Source: an uncultured Acholeplasma sp. (GTDB lineage Bacteria; Bacillota_I; Bacilli_A; Acholeplasmatales; Acholeplasmataceae). From it: a stretch of DNA of 64,000 nucleotides. Position 1 is the first letter of the stretch. Each line of letters begins with the position of its first letter. Under the pieces are notes generated by a model. That model did not search any database and was not told the DNA's origin. It saw nothing but the letters and a program-made list of their open reading frames with translations. The position numbers were made by a program, and so were the translations under genes. The stretch is from the NCBI GenBank assembly GCA_937868795.1, contig CALMNM010000153.1:1-64000 (forward strand). The letters are read 5' to 3'. Shown in pieces: positions 53,078-61,420 of this stretch.

Positions 53078-54885
53078 GGTCTGTTCTCCTGATGAATGGC
53101 AACGCTTGAAATCGCTCCAACGGGACATGCTTTTTTACATGCACCACAACGGATACATAAATCAAGATCAATGATATGTTTCTGTCTTGGCCAACCTGTG
53201 ATCGCATTGGTAGGACAGTTTTTCGCACATTTCGTACATCCAACACACGCATCATCAATCACGAAGTTGGTAAGTTCACGACACACACCAGCTGGACATG
53301 CTTTATCGATGACATGCGCGATATACTCATGTCTAAAATGTTTTAGGGTCGATAAGACAGGATTAGGTGCTGTTTGGCCAAGACCACAAAGTGAGGTTTC
53401 TTTAATCATATTGGCGAGTCTTTCGAGCTCATCAATATCTTTCATCGTTCCCAAACCTTCACAGATGCGATCGAGAATCGCCTTCATTTGACGTGTTCCT
53501 TCGCGACATGGCGTACATTTACCACAGGATTCATCCACGGTGAAATCAAGATAGAATCTCGCGACATCCACCATACAGTTGTCTTCATCCATGATGATCA
53601 TCCCGCCGGATCCCATCATGGATCCTAACGCGGTTAGATTTTCAAAATCGATGGGTGTATCCAAATCCTTTTCAGTAATACATCCCCCTGAAGGTCCACC
53701 AGTTTGAATGGCTTTAAACTTACGCTTATTAGGGATTCCTCCACCGATATCAAACACAATCTCTCTTAAGGTGGTTCCCATCGGAACTTCCACCAAGCCA
53801 GTGTTCACGATTTTACCGCCTAAAGCAAAGACTTTCGTTCCACTGGATTTTTCTGTACCAATCGATTTAAACCAATCAGCACCCTTCAAAAAGATGACGG
53901 GAACATTGGCGAATGTTTCGACGTTATTGACGTTTGTTGGTTTTCCCCAAAGGCCTTTAACCGCTGGAAATGGAGGTTTTAGTCTTGGCATTCCTCGGTA
54001 ACCTTCGATGGATGCAATAAGTGCGGTTTCTTCACCACAGACAAAGGCTCCTGCTCCAAGACGAATATCAATATCAAAACTAAAATCAGTCCCAAAGAGA
54101 TTCTCTCCTAAAAGTTGATATTCTCTTGCTTGCTTAATAGCAATATTGAGTCTTTCAACGGCTACAGGATATTCAGCACGCACATAGATGTATCCTTGAT
54201 TCGCACCGATCGCATATCCACAGATTGCCATCGCTTCTAAGACGGAGTGAGGATCACCTTCAAGAACCGCTCGGTCCATAAATGCACCTGGATCGCCTTC
54301 ATCCGCATTACAAATCACGTATTTTTGATCAGAGACTGAGTTTCTCGCAAACTGCCACTTCTTCCCTGTGGAGAATCCTCCTCCACCACGGCCACGCAAG
54401 CCAGACTTAATCATTTCATCGATGACTTCTTGCGGTGTCATGGTCGTCAACGCTTTACCCAGTGCCATATATCCATCTTTTGCAATATACTCATCGATCA
54501 CCATGGGATTGATGTTACCACAATTTCTTAAAGCAATACGACGTTGTTTTGCATAGAATTTTAATTGTCCCATGTTCTTGATTTTCTTCTTATCGATGGG
54601 ATCCTTCACTAAAAGACGTTCAACAGGACGACCTTTAAGCAAATGTTCTTCACAGATTTCTTTGACGTCATCCACAGTCACGTGGGTATAAAAGGTTTCT
54701 TCAGGATAGATCACAACCACTGGACCTTTTTCACATAAACCGAAACAACCCGTTAAAACGAGTCCAACCTCTTCGGTCATTTCGAGTGTATGCAATACTT
54801 CTTCAAAACGATGTTTGATCTCTTTGGAATGAGAACTCATACATCCTGTGCCACCACAGATTAGTACTTGACTTCTTTCTAGCAT
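53074..54885 (-). CDS. hydB: Hydrogenase NADH-binding subunit (NuoF-like)
   Basis: The 603-residue subunit begins with a thioredoxin-like 2Fe-2S domain (CGGTGC ... GCFGLC). The NuoF core has the NADH/FMN motif RGRGGGGFSTGKKW, NADEGDPGAFMDR and the 4Fe-4S motif SCGKCTPCREG. Two C-terminal 4Fe-4S clusters follow (CVGCTKCAKNCP and CIRCGACKKACP). It accepts electrons from NADH in a bifurcating or confurcating HydABC complex. Stop and hydA start overlap by four bases. Confidence 0.93.
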   Translation of the reverse strand: MLERSQVLICGGTGCMSSHSKEIKHRFEEVLHTLEMTEEVGLVLTGCFGLCEKGPVVVIYPEETFYTHVTVDDVKEICEEHLLKGRPVERLLVKDPIDKKKIKNMGQLKFYAKQRRIALRNCGNINPMVIDEYIAKDGYMALGKALTTMTPQEVIDEMIKSGLRGRGGGGFSTGKKWQFARNSVSDQKYVICNADEGDPGAFMDRAVLEGDPHSVLEAMAICGYAIGANQGYIYVRAEYPVAVERLNIAIKQAREYQLLGENLFGTDFSFDIDIRLGAGAFVCGEETALIASIEGYRGMPRLKPPFPAVKGLWGKPTNVNNVETFANVPVIFLKGADWFKSIGTEKSSGTKVFALGGKIVNTGLVEVPMGTTLREIVFDIGGGIPNKRKFKAIQTGGPSGGCITEKDLDTPIDFENLTALGSMMGSGGMIIMDEDNCMVDVARFYLDFTVDESCGKCTPCREGTRQMKAILDRICEGLGTMKDIDELERLANMIKETSLCGLGQTAPNPVLSTLKHFRHEYIAHVIDKACPAGVCRELTNFVIDDACVGCTKCAKNCPTNAITGWPRQKHIIDLDLCIRCGACKKACPVGAISSVAIHQENRP

Positions 54886-54894
54886 GCGTTTGAC

Positions 54895-55263
54895 CTATCC
54901 TTTCCGTGATGTGAGTAAATATCTGGTGATGGGTTGATGATTAATGAGGTGCGTTTCGATAATCTCTTTGATCATAGCTTCATTGATTTGACAATAAACA
55001 AAAGATTGCCCTTCTTCATCAATGATTTCAGCCATAGGTTCATACGCACACTCTCCCATACAACCCACTTGAGTCACCATCACGTGTGATAGGTTGTATT
55101 CTTGGATAGCTTTTAAAAAGTTTTGCAAAACATCTTTCGCTCCGGATGCAATCCCACATGTTCCCATTCCGACTTGAATACGGAACCCTCCGGATTGATA
55201 ACGGACATTCATTTTCTTTAGAGCTTCATCTCTAAGTTTTTGTAAATCGGCTAATGATTTCAT
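54895..55263 (-). CDS. 2Fe-2S thioredoxin-like ferredoxin of the hydrogenase operon
   Basis: The 122-residue protein has the four cysteines of a thioredoxin-like ferredoxin as in the NuoE C-domain: GMGTCGIASGAKD and QVGCMGECAYEP. It may be an extra electron carrier or subunit for HydAB. It overlaps the HATPase gene by four bases and precedes hydB by nine. Confidence 0.88.
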   Translation of the reverse strand: MKSLADLQKLRDEALKKMNVRYQSGGFRIQVGMGTCGIASGAKDVLQNFLKAIQEYNLSHVMVTQVGCMGECAYEPMAEIIDEEGQSFVYCQINEAMIKEIIETHLINHQPITRYLLTSRKG

Positions 55264-55796
55264 AATCTACCTCGCACTATGTCAATTTCTTGATTAATAT
55301 ATTGAATTAAACCTTGCATCACTTCGTGATCCATCAGTGTGTCTTGAAACATTGTTCTGATGGCATCCAAATCAAATTGATACGCTTTAGGTGCATTTGT
55401 GTAATGAAAATCAAAATGCTTCACTTGTGGATGGATCGCAATCATCATGATCATTTCACCGAGGTTACCCATCTGTGGCATATCCATATGATGATGATTG
55501 AAGCAAACCTTGAGTTCAGTTCCTTGATTTAGGGTTGATGTTAAAGAGAAATTTCCTTCAGTTTGTTCAGCAAGCATTTTGATCAGTGATAGACCCATAC
55601 CTACTTTTCGAGTCTTTCTTGTAGTATAAAATGGTGACATCGCTTTGGCGACATTTTCTTCACTCATACCACATCCATCATCCTTGATCGTAAGGCATAA
55701 TTGATGGGTTTCCACCATATCTACTCGAATATGTTCCGCTTTAGCTTCAATCGAGTTTTGAACTAAATCGAGGATGTAAAGTGCTAAATTATCCAT
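55260..55796 (-). CDS. HATPase-domain protein of the hydrogenase operon
   Basis: The 178-residue protein has a histidine-kinase-type ATP domain without a kinase phosphoacceptor: LDLVQNSIEAKA (N box), IKDDGCGMSEE (G1), TTRKTRKVGMGLSL (G2) and GTELKVCF. It resembles the ATPase genes seen beside HydABC in other anaerobes; no activity is established. ATG 55796 lies within the end of the PHP gene. Confidence 0.83.
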   Translation of the reverse strand: MDNLALYILDLVQNSIEAKAEHIRVDMVETHQLCLTIKDDGCGMSEENVAKAMSPFYTTRKTRKVGMGLSLIKMLAEQTEGNFSLTSTLNQGTELKVCFNHHHMDMPQMGNLGEMIMMIAIHPQVKHFDFHYTNAPKAYQFDLDAIRTMFQDTLMDHEVMQGLIQYINQEIDIVRGRL

Positions 55797-56490
55797 GTCT
55801 AACCCGCTTGAATAGAGCATCGATGGTCAGTTCATCAAGTTCAATGACGTTGAGTGTTCCCCGTTCAGCAATATCGGTGAGCTGATGTGCATCCGAATTG
55901 TAAAAGATAAAATAATTTTCAGTATGATGGGTGATCATCCAGTCTGGTTTCGCACGTGGACTGAGTTCAATTGCATCAAGTGGCTTTTTATTCATGAAGG
56001 ATGCTCCACTATATCTTTGGCGATCAACATGGGCATAAACCATAATATGATCATAAGGCTTTAGTAAAGTCATAAGTTCATCAAGCGTAAGATCGAGTGG
56101 TTTGGTTAGATCAAAAGGATAATGATGCAAAGGCTCATCGTCAATATCTGTAATCCACTGATCCTGATCGGTAATGATCAAGTGAGGATGCTTTTTTTGT
56201 ATGTTTTCAAGTATTTGATCAAAGGTCATAGCATCTTCCATCTTCTTAAAATAACAGAGGACATGAAAATCTTCTTTGACGTGAATTTCAACTCCGGGAA
56301 CAAACAGAAAGTCATAGGATTTTGCAATCTCATCAATGATAGGGAGTTGTTTTAGTGAATTATGGTCCGTTACAGCGATGATATCCAATTTTTTTATCTG
56401 TGTCATATTTAAAATGTTATTGGGTGTCATCAAGTCGTCGCCATCAGGGGATAAAACCGAATGTATATGTAAATCATAATAGTATTTCAT
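55789..56490 (-). CDS. PHP-domain phosphoesterase of the hydrogenase operon
   Basis: The 233-residue protein shows DLHIHSVLSPDG, VTDHNSLKQLP, PGVEIHVKEDFHVL, YAHVDRQRYSG and the terminal NSDAHQL, the complete metal-binding set of PHP phosphoesterases. Substrate unknown; in this setting a nucleotide or signalling phosphoester is conceivable. It overlaps the genes on both sides. Confidence 0.87.
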   Translation of the reverse strand: MKYYYDLHIHSVLSPDGDDLMTPNNILNMTQIKKLDIIAVTDHNSLKQLPIIDEIAKSYDFLFVPGVEIHVKEDFHVLCYFKKMEDAMTFDQILENIQKKHPHLIITDQDQWITDIDDEPLHHYPFDLTKPLDLTLDELMTLLKPYDHIMVYAHVDRQRYSGASFMNKKPLDAIELSPRAKPDWMITHHTENYFIFYNSDAHQLTDIAERGTLNVIELDELTIDALFKRVRHG

Positions 56491-56819
56491 AACAAGCCTC
56501 GTTGATAAAGATCAATCACTACTTCATGGGTCTTTAATGAGGTTCTTAATAGACAGATGTTTTCTTCATTTGCTTTTTGAATCATAACGGGTGAAACGAC
56601 TTTATCTTCGGTGATGATGACTAAAGGTAAATCGATCATCATGGCTAGAGCTATCGTATTTTCATGAGAGATGATTGTGATCAATGCATTGGATGGTTCA
56701 GCGCTTTTAATCGCTTGTGATAAAAGATCAGTCGTGTAACACCCTTGAAACGATTGCTGAAGCGTCTTTTCATCAGTCATTAAATGATATTGCTTGGTGA
56801 GTACATCAGAGATCATCAT
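56487..56819 (-). CDS. Second DRTGG-like protein of the hydrogenase operon
   Basis: The 110-residue protein (MMISDVLTKQYHL) resembles the DRTGG domain: ALAMMIDLPLVIITEDKVVSP and ANEENICLLRTSLKTHEVVIDLYQ match the last strand-helix units of the DRTGG protein encoded at 57.2-57.6 kb. I start at the ATG following GAGGTGA; an upstream extension would overlap the previous gene heavily. Possible ligand-sensing partner of the neighbouring ATPase-like protein. Confidence 0.68.
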   Translation of the reverse strand: MMISDVLTKQYHLMTDEKTLQQSFQGCYTTDLLSQAIKSAEPSNALITIISHENTIALAMMIDLPLVIITEDKVVSPVMIQKANEENICLLRTSLKTHEVVIDLYQRGLL

Positions 56820-57234
56820 GCGTATCACCTCGAAAAAATGCCATATGCACATGAGTACCAAAACGATCGGTATGGACTTTGAGTACATCAGCAAGTCGTT
56901 TCATGTTGGGTAATCCCATGCCTGCACCAAATCCATTCATATGATCGATTTCGTTCGCTGTGGAATAACCTTCTTTCATAGCCAGTTCAAGATCAGAGAT
57001 GCCAGGTCCATCATCGTAGAAATCTAGGTAAAAAGCTGTATCGTCAAACTGAAAGGTTGCATAGCCGCCTACTGAATGAATCACCACATTGATTTCAGCT
57101 TCATATGAAGCTGCACAAATCCGTTTCATTAAGCGGCTTTGAATCATCATGTCTTTGAGTTGATGTTTGATATCGGAAGATGCTCGTCCTGCCAAATCAA
57201 AGTTACGAGCAATAATTTGATATTCTTTTACCAT
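56806..57234 (-). CDS. RsbW/anti-sigma-like ATPase of the hydrogenase operon
   Basis: The 142-residue protein has a compact GHKL fold: NFDLAGRASSDIKHQLKDM, FYDDGPGISDLELAMKEGYS and GFGAGMGLPNMKRLAD. This fits serine-protein-kinase or anti-sigma-type ATPases. No sigma factor or anti-anti-sigma gene is near. It overlaps both neighbours. Confidence 0.82.
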   Translation of the reverse strand: MVKEYQIIARNFDLAGRASSDIKHQLKDMMIQSRLMKRICAASYEAEINVVIHSVGGYATFQFDDTAFYLDFYDDGPGISDLELAMKEGYSTANEIDHMNGFGAGMGLPNMKRLADVLKVHTDRFGTHVHMAFFRGDTHDDL

Positions 57235-57611
57235 TGTTGGTGATAAACGATGCCCTTAATCCCATCTTGGTACATCAAGCCACTGACATTAAACATCGTA
57301 TAATCCGTTGAAAGTAGCATAACACCTAAAGATTTCGCGAGTTCAATGACCTTAAGTGAGGGGATTTTACCTCGAACAAGCAGAACAACATCGACATCAA
57401 GCATCTCTGCTGTACGAATCGATTGATTGGTCGTAAGACCCGTAATTAGTATGGTTTCTTGAAGAATTCGATCATCTTCAACTGAATTCATAATGACCAG
57501 GGCATCACTCATAAGATCGGAACAAAAGCCGTAATGAATCTCTTTATCACGAAAGTCTTCTTGATTATAGACTTTACATTGATATTTTTGGATGAGTTCA
57601 CTTAGTTTCAT
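57228..57611 (-). CDS. DRTGG-domain protein of the hydrogenase operon
   Basis: The 127-residue protein is a single DRTGG-type domain: ALVIMNSVEDDRILQETILITGLTTNQSIRTAEMLDVDVVLLVRGKIPS and VIELAKSLGVMLLSTDYTMF. DRTGG domains accompany phosphotransacetylase and HPr kinase-like proteins; the ligand is unknown. Its start overlaps hydC by 14 bases. Confidence 0.82.
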   Translation of the reverse strand: MKLSELIQKYQCKVYNQEDFRDKEIHYGFCSDLMSDALVIMNSVEDDRILQETILITGLTTNQSIRTAEMLDVDVVLLVRGKIPSLKVIELAKSLGVMLLSTDYTMFNVSGLMYQDGIKGIVYHQQW

Positions 57612-58098
57612 GGATGGCCTCTTTTAATTCTTTAAGAATTTGTTTTGCTTTTTGAACATTACTATTGCCATAGATGTGATCATCAATGGAAAAGACAGGT
57701 GCTAATCCACATGCACCGATACAACGGGTTGCACATAGGGTGACTTCACCATCTTTAGTGGTTTCCCCTGCTTTAATCTTGAGTTCATCCTGGAGTGTTT
57801 CCATGATATTTTGTGATCCTCTAACATAGCATGCCGTCCCTAAACAAACACCAATCACTCGCTTGCCTTTAGGTGTAACAGAGAAATTGCCATAAAAAGT
57901 GACAACTCCATTGACCTTAGCAATACTTTCATTGAGTTCTTTGGCGATAATTTTTTGGATGTTTAAAGGGATATGCCCAAAAAGGTGTTGTGCATCGTGT
58001 AATGTTGGCATGAGAGGTCCAGGAAGTTTCTTATTTTTTTCAAGCTGCGTGTAAAAAAGAGCAAGCTTTTCACTGGTGATATGAGTGTTCGTATTCAT
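57598..58098 (-). CDS. hydC: Hydrogenase 2Fe-2S subunit (NuoE-like)
   Basis: The 166-residue subunit has an N-terminal helical part (LGHIP-like FGHIPLNIQKIIA) and the NuoE cluster: CLGTACYVRG and CATRCIGACGLAPVF. It forms the 2Fe-2S entry subunit of the HydABC complex with NuoF-like HydB. It is the first gene of the operon. Order here is hydC - DRTGG - ATPase - DRTGG - PHP - HATPase - ferredoxin - hydB - hydA. Confidence 0.93.
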   Translation of the reverse strand: MNTNTHITSEKLALFYTQLEKNKKLPGPLMPTLHDAQHLFGHIPLNIQKIIAKELNESIAKVNGVVTFYGNFSVTPKGKRVIGVCLGTACYVRGSQNIMETLQDELKIKAGETTKDGEVTLCATRCIGACGLAPVFSIDDHIYGNSNVQKAKQILKELKEAIHETK

Positions 58099-58136
58099 AT
58101 GTTCTCCTATAATAAAGCATCGATTAATTCACCTAT

Positions 58137-58142
58137 ATTATA
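58137..58142 (-). promoter_or_regulatory. Extended -10 of the hydrogenase operon
   Basis: TGCTATAAT on the minus strand, about 40 bases before the hydC ATG. A TTGACA exists but 26 bases from the -10, too far for a normal -35. Confidence 0.55.
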
Positions 58143-58197
58143 GCATTCATCTATCCTTTTGTGCTTTTTGTCAAGCATTTTGCATGACTGAAAATCA

Positions 58198-58211
58198 TGA
58201 TAACGTTTTCT
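58198..58211. promoter_or_regulatory. cre-like site upstream of the hydrogenase operon
   Basis: TGATAACGTTTTCT matches 13 of 14 positions of the CcpA consensus. Its centre is about 75 bases upstream of the predicted start of transcription, where CcpA activates overflow genes in Bacillus, so activation during fermentation is possible. Confidence 0.5.
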
Positions 58212-58254
58212 AAATACCCATGAAAGTTAAATATGTTTTTATTCTAAACAAAGC

Positions 58255-58281
58255 GAAAAAAAACACCTCAAAAAAGGTGTT
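58255..58281 (-). terminator. Terminator after corA
   Basis: AACACCT / AGGTGTT stem (58262-58281) and a T7 run on the minus strand. Confidence 0.8.
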
Positions 58282-58300
58282 GTTTGGCTTCATGATTGAA

Positions 58301-59311
58301 TTAAAACCACTTCTTATGTTTAAAGAAAAAGATCATGAAAATGATAATAGAAAGACAGATAAGTGTAAAACCTAAAACTGCATATCGATATTCCAAAATA
58401 CCAAAATGAACAAAATTCATGCCAAAGAATCCGGTGAGAAACGATAAGGGAATGAATATGGCTGAAAACAACGTGAGTGTTGCCATAATTTTATTCAGCT
58501 TTGTCGACTGGTTGTTCGTATCCAAATCGAGTAAGTTTCGCACCTGTTCTCTCGATTGATTGATTCTGTTATCGAGTCGCTGTAAATGGTCCATCAGATC
58601 ATCAAAAAATGCTTTATTATCATTTTTAAAAAGATCGTTGCGACGATTCATGGCTTTATCTAGCGATTCATAGGTTGGAGTCACGTGGCTTTTCAATTTA
58701 AGCATCGTTTTTCGAATCAAATAGAATTCATCTTGCTTAATGTTTTTTTGATCGATGATATGGTCCTCAAATCGATTGATTTGTTCATCCAAAATATCAT
58801 AGATATCAAGATGATTATCGGTAATGATATCGAGGATTTGATAGAGCAAATAATCTGCGGAGCGTTCTCTTAAATCTTTATGTTCTTTAAAAAGCTGTTC
58901 TAGTGGATTCAAGTAGACAGGTTTGGTTTCATGGAAGGTAATAATCGTATTCTCATACATCAGAAGGCTCATGTATTGATCGATAACTTCACCTTGATCT
59001 AAAAATTCTAAGTTAAACACACAAAAGACATAAGCATCACGAATATCAATTTTTGTCCGTTGGTTGACATTGAAGACATCTTCTAAGATAAGAGGATCAA
59101 TGGGATAAAACTTTTTGATGCTTTCAATGATCCCAATATCGGAGAGTCCAATCACTTGGATATAGTGTTTTAAAGAAGAATCTCCTTCAAATGAATTTGA
59201 GATTTCAAGAACTTTATCGTTATATGCATAATGAATAATGGTGGTTGGAACTTGATGGTGTTCACCTGTATAAATCATTGATTTTGGTTTAACATAATCA
59301 GAGAGTTTCAT
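58301..59311 (-). CDS. corA: CorA-type magnesium transporter
   Basis: The 336-residue protein has a long cytoplasmic N-domain and two C-terminal membrane helices with the FFGMNF selectivity motif between them (GMN). Length is usual. It follows the Smr gene by 12 bases with AAGGAGG, so it is third in the operon NYN-LOTUS - Smr - CorA. It transports Mg2+ or a related divalent ion. Confidence 0.92.
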   Translation of the reverse strand: MKLSDYVKPKSMIYTGEHHQVPTTIIHYAYNDKVLEISNSFEGDSSLKHYIQVIGLSDIGIIESIKKFYPIDPLILEDVFNVNQRTKIDIRDAYVFCVFNLEFLDQGEVIDQYMSLLMYENTIITFHETKPVYLNPLEQLFKEHKDLRERSADYLLYQILDIITDNHLDIYDILDEQINRFEDHIIDQKNIKQDEFYLIRKTMLKLKSHVTPTYESLDKAMNRRNDLFKNDNKAFFDDLMDHLQRLDNRINQSREQVRNLLDLDTNNQSTKLNKIMATLTLFSAIFIPLSFLTGFFGMNFVHFGILEYRYAVLGFTLICLSIIIFMIFFFKHKKWF

Positions 59312-59323
59312 TCTAAAACCTCC

Positions 59324-59650
59324 TTATAAAATGATATATGAAATACCAGGATTGTTTCTTTTGTATTCAGGATCTTTTTTAAGTAAATGTTGGTAGGTTT
59401 TAATCAATTGATCATAACCAAACAATGAACCAAACGCTTCACCTGGAATAAAGGCTTTAATTTCTTGTTTTGACATCTTATCTTCCAATACTTGGCGAAC
59501 CATATCTCTAATGACTCCACCCACACCCGTGGAACCGTAGCCATGAACAATTTTGATGATGGGTTCTTTCTCATATTTAAGAATCACATCAAGCCTTTGT
59601 CTTGCTAAGGCTTGGGTGGGCATGTCAATCTTGATATTGTACGATTTCAT
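59324..59650 (-). CDS. Smr-domain protein
   Basis: The 108-residue protein is a stand-alone Smr domain: IDMPTQALARQRLDVILKYE, KIVHGYGSTGVGGVIRDMV and the terminal GISYIIL. The standard LDLHG is replaced by IDMPT, while the central HGYGSTG is kept. Smr domains act as nucleases or ribosome-collision binders. It overlaps the NYN-LOTUS gene by four bases, which suggests a functional pair. Confidence 0.85.
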   Translation of the reverse strand: MKSYNIKIDMPTQALARQRLDVILKYEKEPIIKIVHGYGSTGVGGVIRDMVRQVLEDKMSKQEIKAFIPGEAFGSLFGYDQLIKTYQHLLKKDPEYKRNNPGISYIIL

Positions 59651-60564
59651 TTTAATTTTGCTGCGTTTTTACTTACAGTGATTTCTGGAATGCTAGAAAC
59701 CAATTTTGAAAAACGAGTAAACCCATATTCTTGATAACTGAAATCTGGATGACGTTTTTCTAGTTCTTGTTTGATTTTGGTAAGCATCATTTCTTTACTC
59801 TTGTTTTGAGCAATAATTTCAATGATTTCTTGCATGATGTCATGTTTTTGAAGCTTTGATTCTAAGGTGACAAAGGTGGTTGTTTTTTCTTGAGTGATAA
59901 AAACACCATTGATGGTTGACACTAAACTAGAAAGTGTTTTATGCCCATAGCGACGTGCATCAAAATCTGAAAACCGATTGACCAAGATGTCTCCTAATCG
60001 TGAAAGTTGAATCTTGTTATCGACACCGTTTTCAATAATAATGTTTTTGATCAGTAAGACGATTTCGCTATAGTCATCTTTAACTTGAGGTTTTTTGAGT
60101 GTTTGTTCTTCTTCCTCATCATCCTCATCAGTTAAGTATTCGAAATATTTAAACTCATTGCATGCTGAGCGAAACGCTTGGGTTGTCGTTTTATTACTAC
60201 CCACACCGATAACGTGCATGCCACCCTCTCTTAATTTCATCGCGAGAGGGGTAAAATCACTATCGGATGTGACCAAGAAGAAAGCATTGACTTTCTCTTG
60301 ATACATCATTTCTTGTGCATCTAATGCCATTGCCATATCTGCGGCATTCTTACCGATGGCTACATTGTATTGATGCACAGGCTTTATCGCATGATCCTGA
60401 GCAGTGCGATGCCATTCTTTGGGTAAATTATTAATATCGCCATAAAAACGTGCGATGACAATCTTACCGTATTTAGCAATTTCATTCATGACGAGTTTGA
60501 TATATTTATGGGACACATTCTCAGAATCAATAAGAAGTGCGATTTTATACTCTGATTTTTCCAT
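59647..60564 (-). CDS. NYN nuclease-fold protein with two LOTUS/OST-HTH domains
   Basis: The 305-residue protein starts with a NYN (PIN-like) domain, residues ~1-145: LLIDSENVSH, ARFYGDI, NAADMAMALDA and TSDSDFTPLAMKLRE with the conserved acidic residues of PIN-like RNases. An acidic linker (DEDDEEEE) follows. Two LOTUS/OST-HTH modules are seen near 165-235 and 240-305 (repeat marks RRYGHKTLSSLVSTI and QEYGFTRFSKLVSSI). Likely an RNA-cutting or RNA-binding factor. AGGAGG precedes the ATG. Confidence 0.87.
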   Translation of the reverse strand: MEKSEYKIALLIDSENVSHKYIKLVMNEIAKYGKIVIARFYGDINNLPKEWHRTAQDHAIKPVHQYNVAIGKNAADMAMALDAQEMMYQEKVNAFFLVTSDSDFTPLAMKLREGGMHVIGVGSNKTTTQAFRSACNEFKYFEYLTDEDDEEEEQTLKKPQVKDDYSEIVLLIKNIIIENGVDNKIQLSRLGDILVNRFSDFDARRYGHKTLSSLVSTINGVFITQEKTTTFVTLESKLQKHDIMQEIIEIIAQNKSKEMMLTKIKQELEKRHPDFSYQEYGFTRFSKLVSSIPEITVSKNAAKLK

Positions 60565-60655
60565 ATAACCTCCTGGAGTCGTTATCTTTCTCTATTATAC
60601 TCTTTTTATGCTTAAAATACGAGACCGCATCATCATCGAAACCTAAATAAAAAAA

Positions 60656-60679
60656 GATACTTCTTCGATTAGAAGCATC
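60656..60679 (-). terminator. Terminator after tRNA-Cys
   Basis: GATACTTCT / AGAAGCATC hairpin (one G-U pair) with T7 following on the minus strand. Confidence 0.7.
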
Positions 60680-60693
60680 ATTTTCTAATGACA

Positions 60694-60767
60694 TGGAGGC
60701 CTCAAACGGATTTGAACCGATGATCAGGCAGTTGCAGTGCCTTGCCTTACCACTTGGCTATGAGGCC
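60694..60767 (-). tRNA. tRNA-Cys (GCA)
   Basis: The cloverleaf has a 7-bp acceptor GGCCTCA / TGAGGCC, D arm GCCAAGTGGTAAGGC, anticodon stem AGGCA / TGCCT around CTGCAAC (anticodon GCA), T loop GGTTCAAATCC, discriminator T and an encoded CCA. It has its own promoter and terminator, so it is transcribed alone. Confidence 0.95.
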
Positions 60768-60782
60768 GTTACATGCTATATC

Positions 60783-60812
60783 ATTATATCGTTATTAAAG
60801 TCGAAAAGTCAA
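60783..60812 (-). promoter_or_regulatory. Promoter of tRNA-Cys
   Basis: TTGACT (60807-60812), 18-base spacer, TATAAT (60783-60788) on the minus strand. Confidence 0.75.
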
Positions 60813-60821
60813 TAGATTTCC

Positions 60822-61280
60822 CTAGGATTTTTTGAGTCGCTCCAACCATAGGGGAAGTGATTCAGAGATGAGTTTGAAGGTTTCCTCGTAGCGTCCGCTA
60901 TAGTAGGGATCCGGAACGTCTTGACCTTTTGTGTTTGGATTGATATCTCTAAAGAGATAAATTTTATCATAGTGTCTAGTAGACATCTGCTTTAGATCAA
61001 ATACATTCTCATGATCCATACCAATAATGACATCAAATTCATCAAAATCGCTCTTAGTGATTTGCTTCGCACGTTTACCAACAAGAGTTGCGTGTTCTCT
61101 CACTAGTATCTCTTGTGTACGTGGGTGGGGAGGCTGACCGATTTCATAGGTGGATGTTGCTCTTGATTCGACATGAATACGATCTTCCAAACCTTGATCC
61201 TTGATCATCTTTATAAACAATCCTTCTGCCATAGGGGATCGACATATATTTCCTAAGCAGACAAATAAAACTCTTATCAT
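60822..61280 (-). CDS. Low-molecular-weight protein tyrosine phosphatase
   Basis: The 152-residue enzyme has the P-loop VCLGNICRSPMAEG at residues 5-18 and the catalytic acid in VPDPYYSG. ATG 61280 follows GGAGG; the frame has eight further upstream codons with no site. Function in regulation of phosphotyrosine or polysaccharide is possible. Divergent from clpB. Confidence 0.93.
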   Translation of the reverse strand: MIRVLFVCLGNICRSPMAEGLFIKMIKDQGLEDRIHVESRATSTYEIGQPPHPRTQEILVREHATLVGKRAKQITKSDFDEFDVIIGMDHENVFDLKQMSTRHYDKIYLFRDINPNTKGQDVPDPYYSGRYEETFKLISESLPLWLERLKKS

Positions 61281-61334
61281 AAATTTCCTCCAGCGTAAGT
61301 TCATTATAACACAAAGATGGGGGATTATGTGATT

Positions 61335-61361
61335 TTAGCACTTATCAGTTGACAGTGCTAA
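61335..61361 (+). promoter_or_regulatory. CIRCE operator (HrcA) of clpB
   Basis: TTAGCACTT-N9-CAGTGCTAA matches 16 of 18 bases of the CIRCE consensus arms. It overlaps the -35 box, predicting HrcA-controlled heat-shock expression. Confidence 0.9.
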
Positions 61362-61377
61362 TATTCTATTTTATAAT
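61349..61377 (+). promoter_or_regulatory. Perfect consensus promoter of clpB
   Basis: TTGACA (61349-61354), 17-base spacer, TATAAT (61372-61377), with the CIRCE repeat around the -35. Confidence 0.85.
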
Positions 61378-61420
61378 AAGGTTGGCAATCAGATATATAG
61401 ACTGCCAAAGGAGGATTATT

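Noticed and set aside
58169-58174. TTGACA upstream of hydC as the -35 box
   Set aside because: The distance to TATAAT is 26 bases, far outside the usual 16-18; the extended -10 explains the promoter better.
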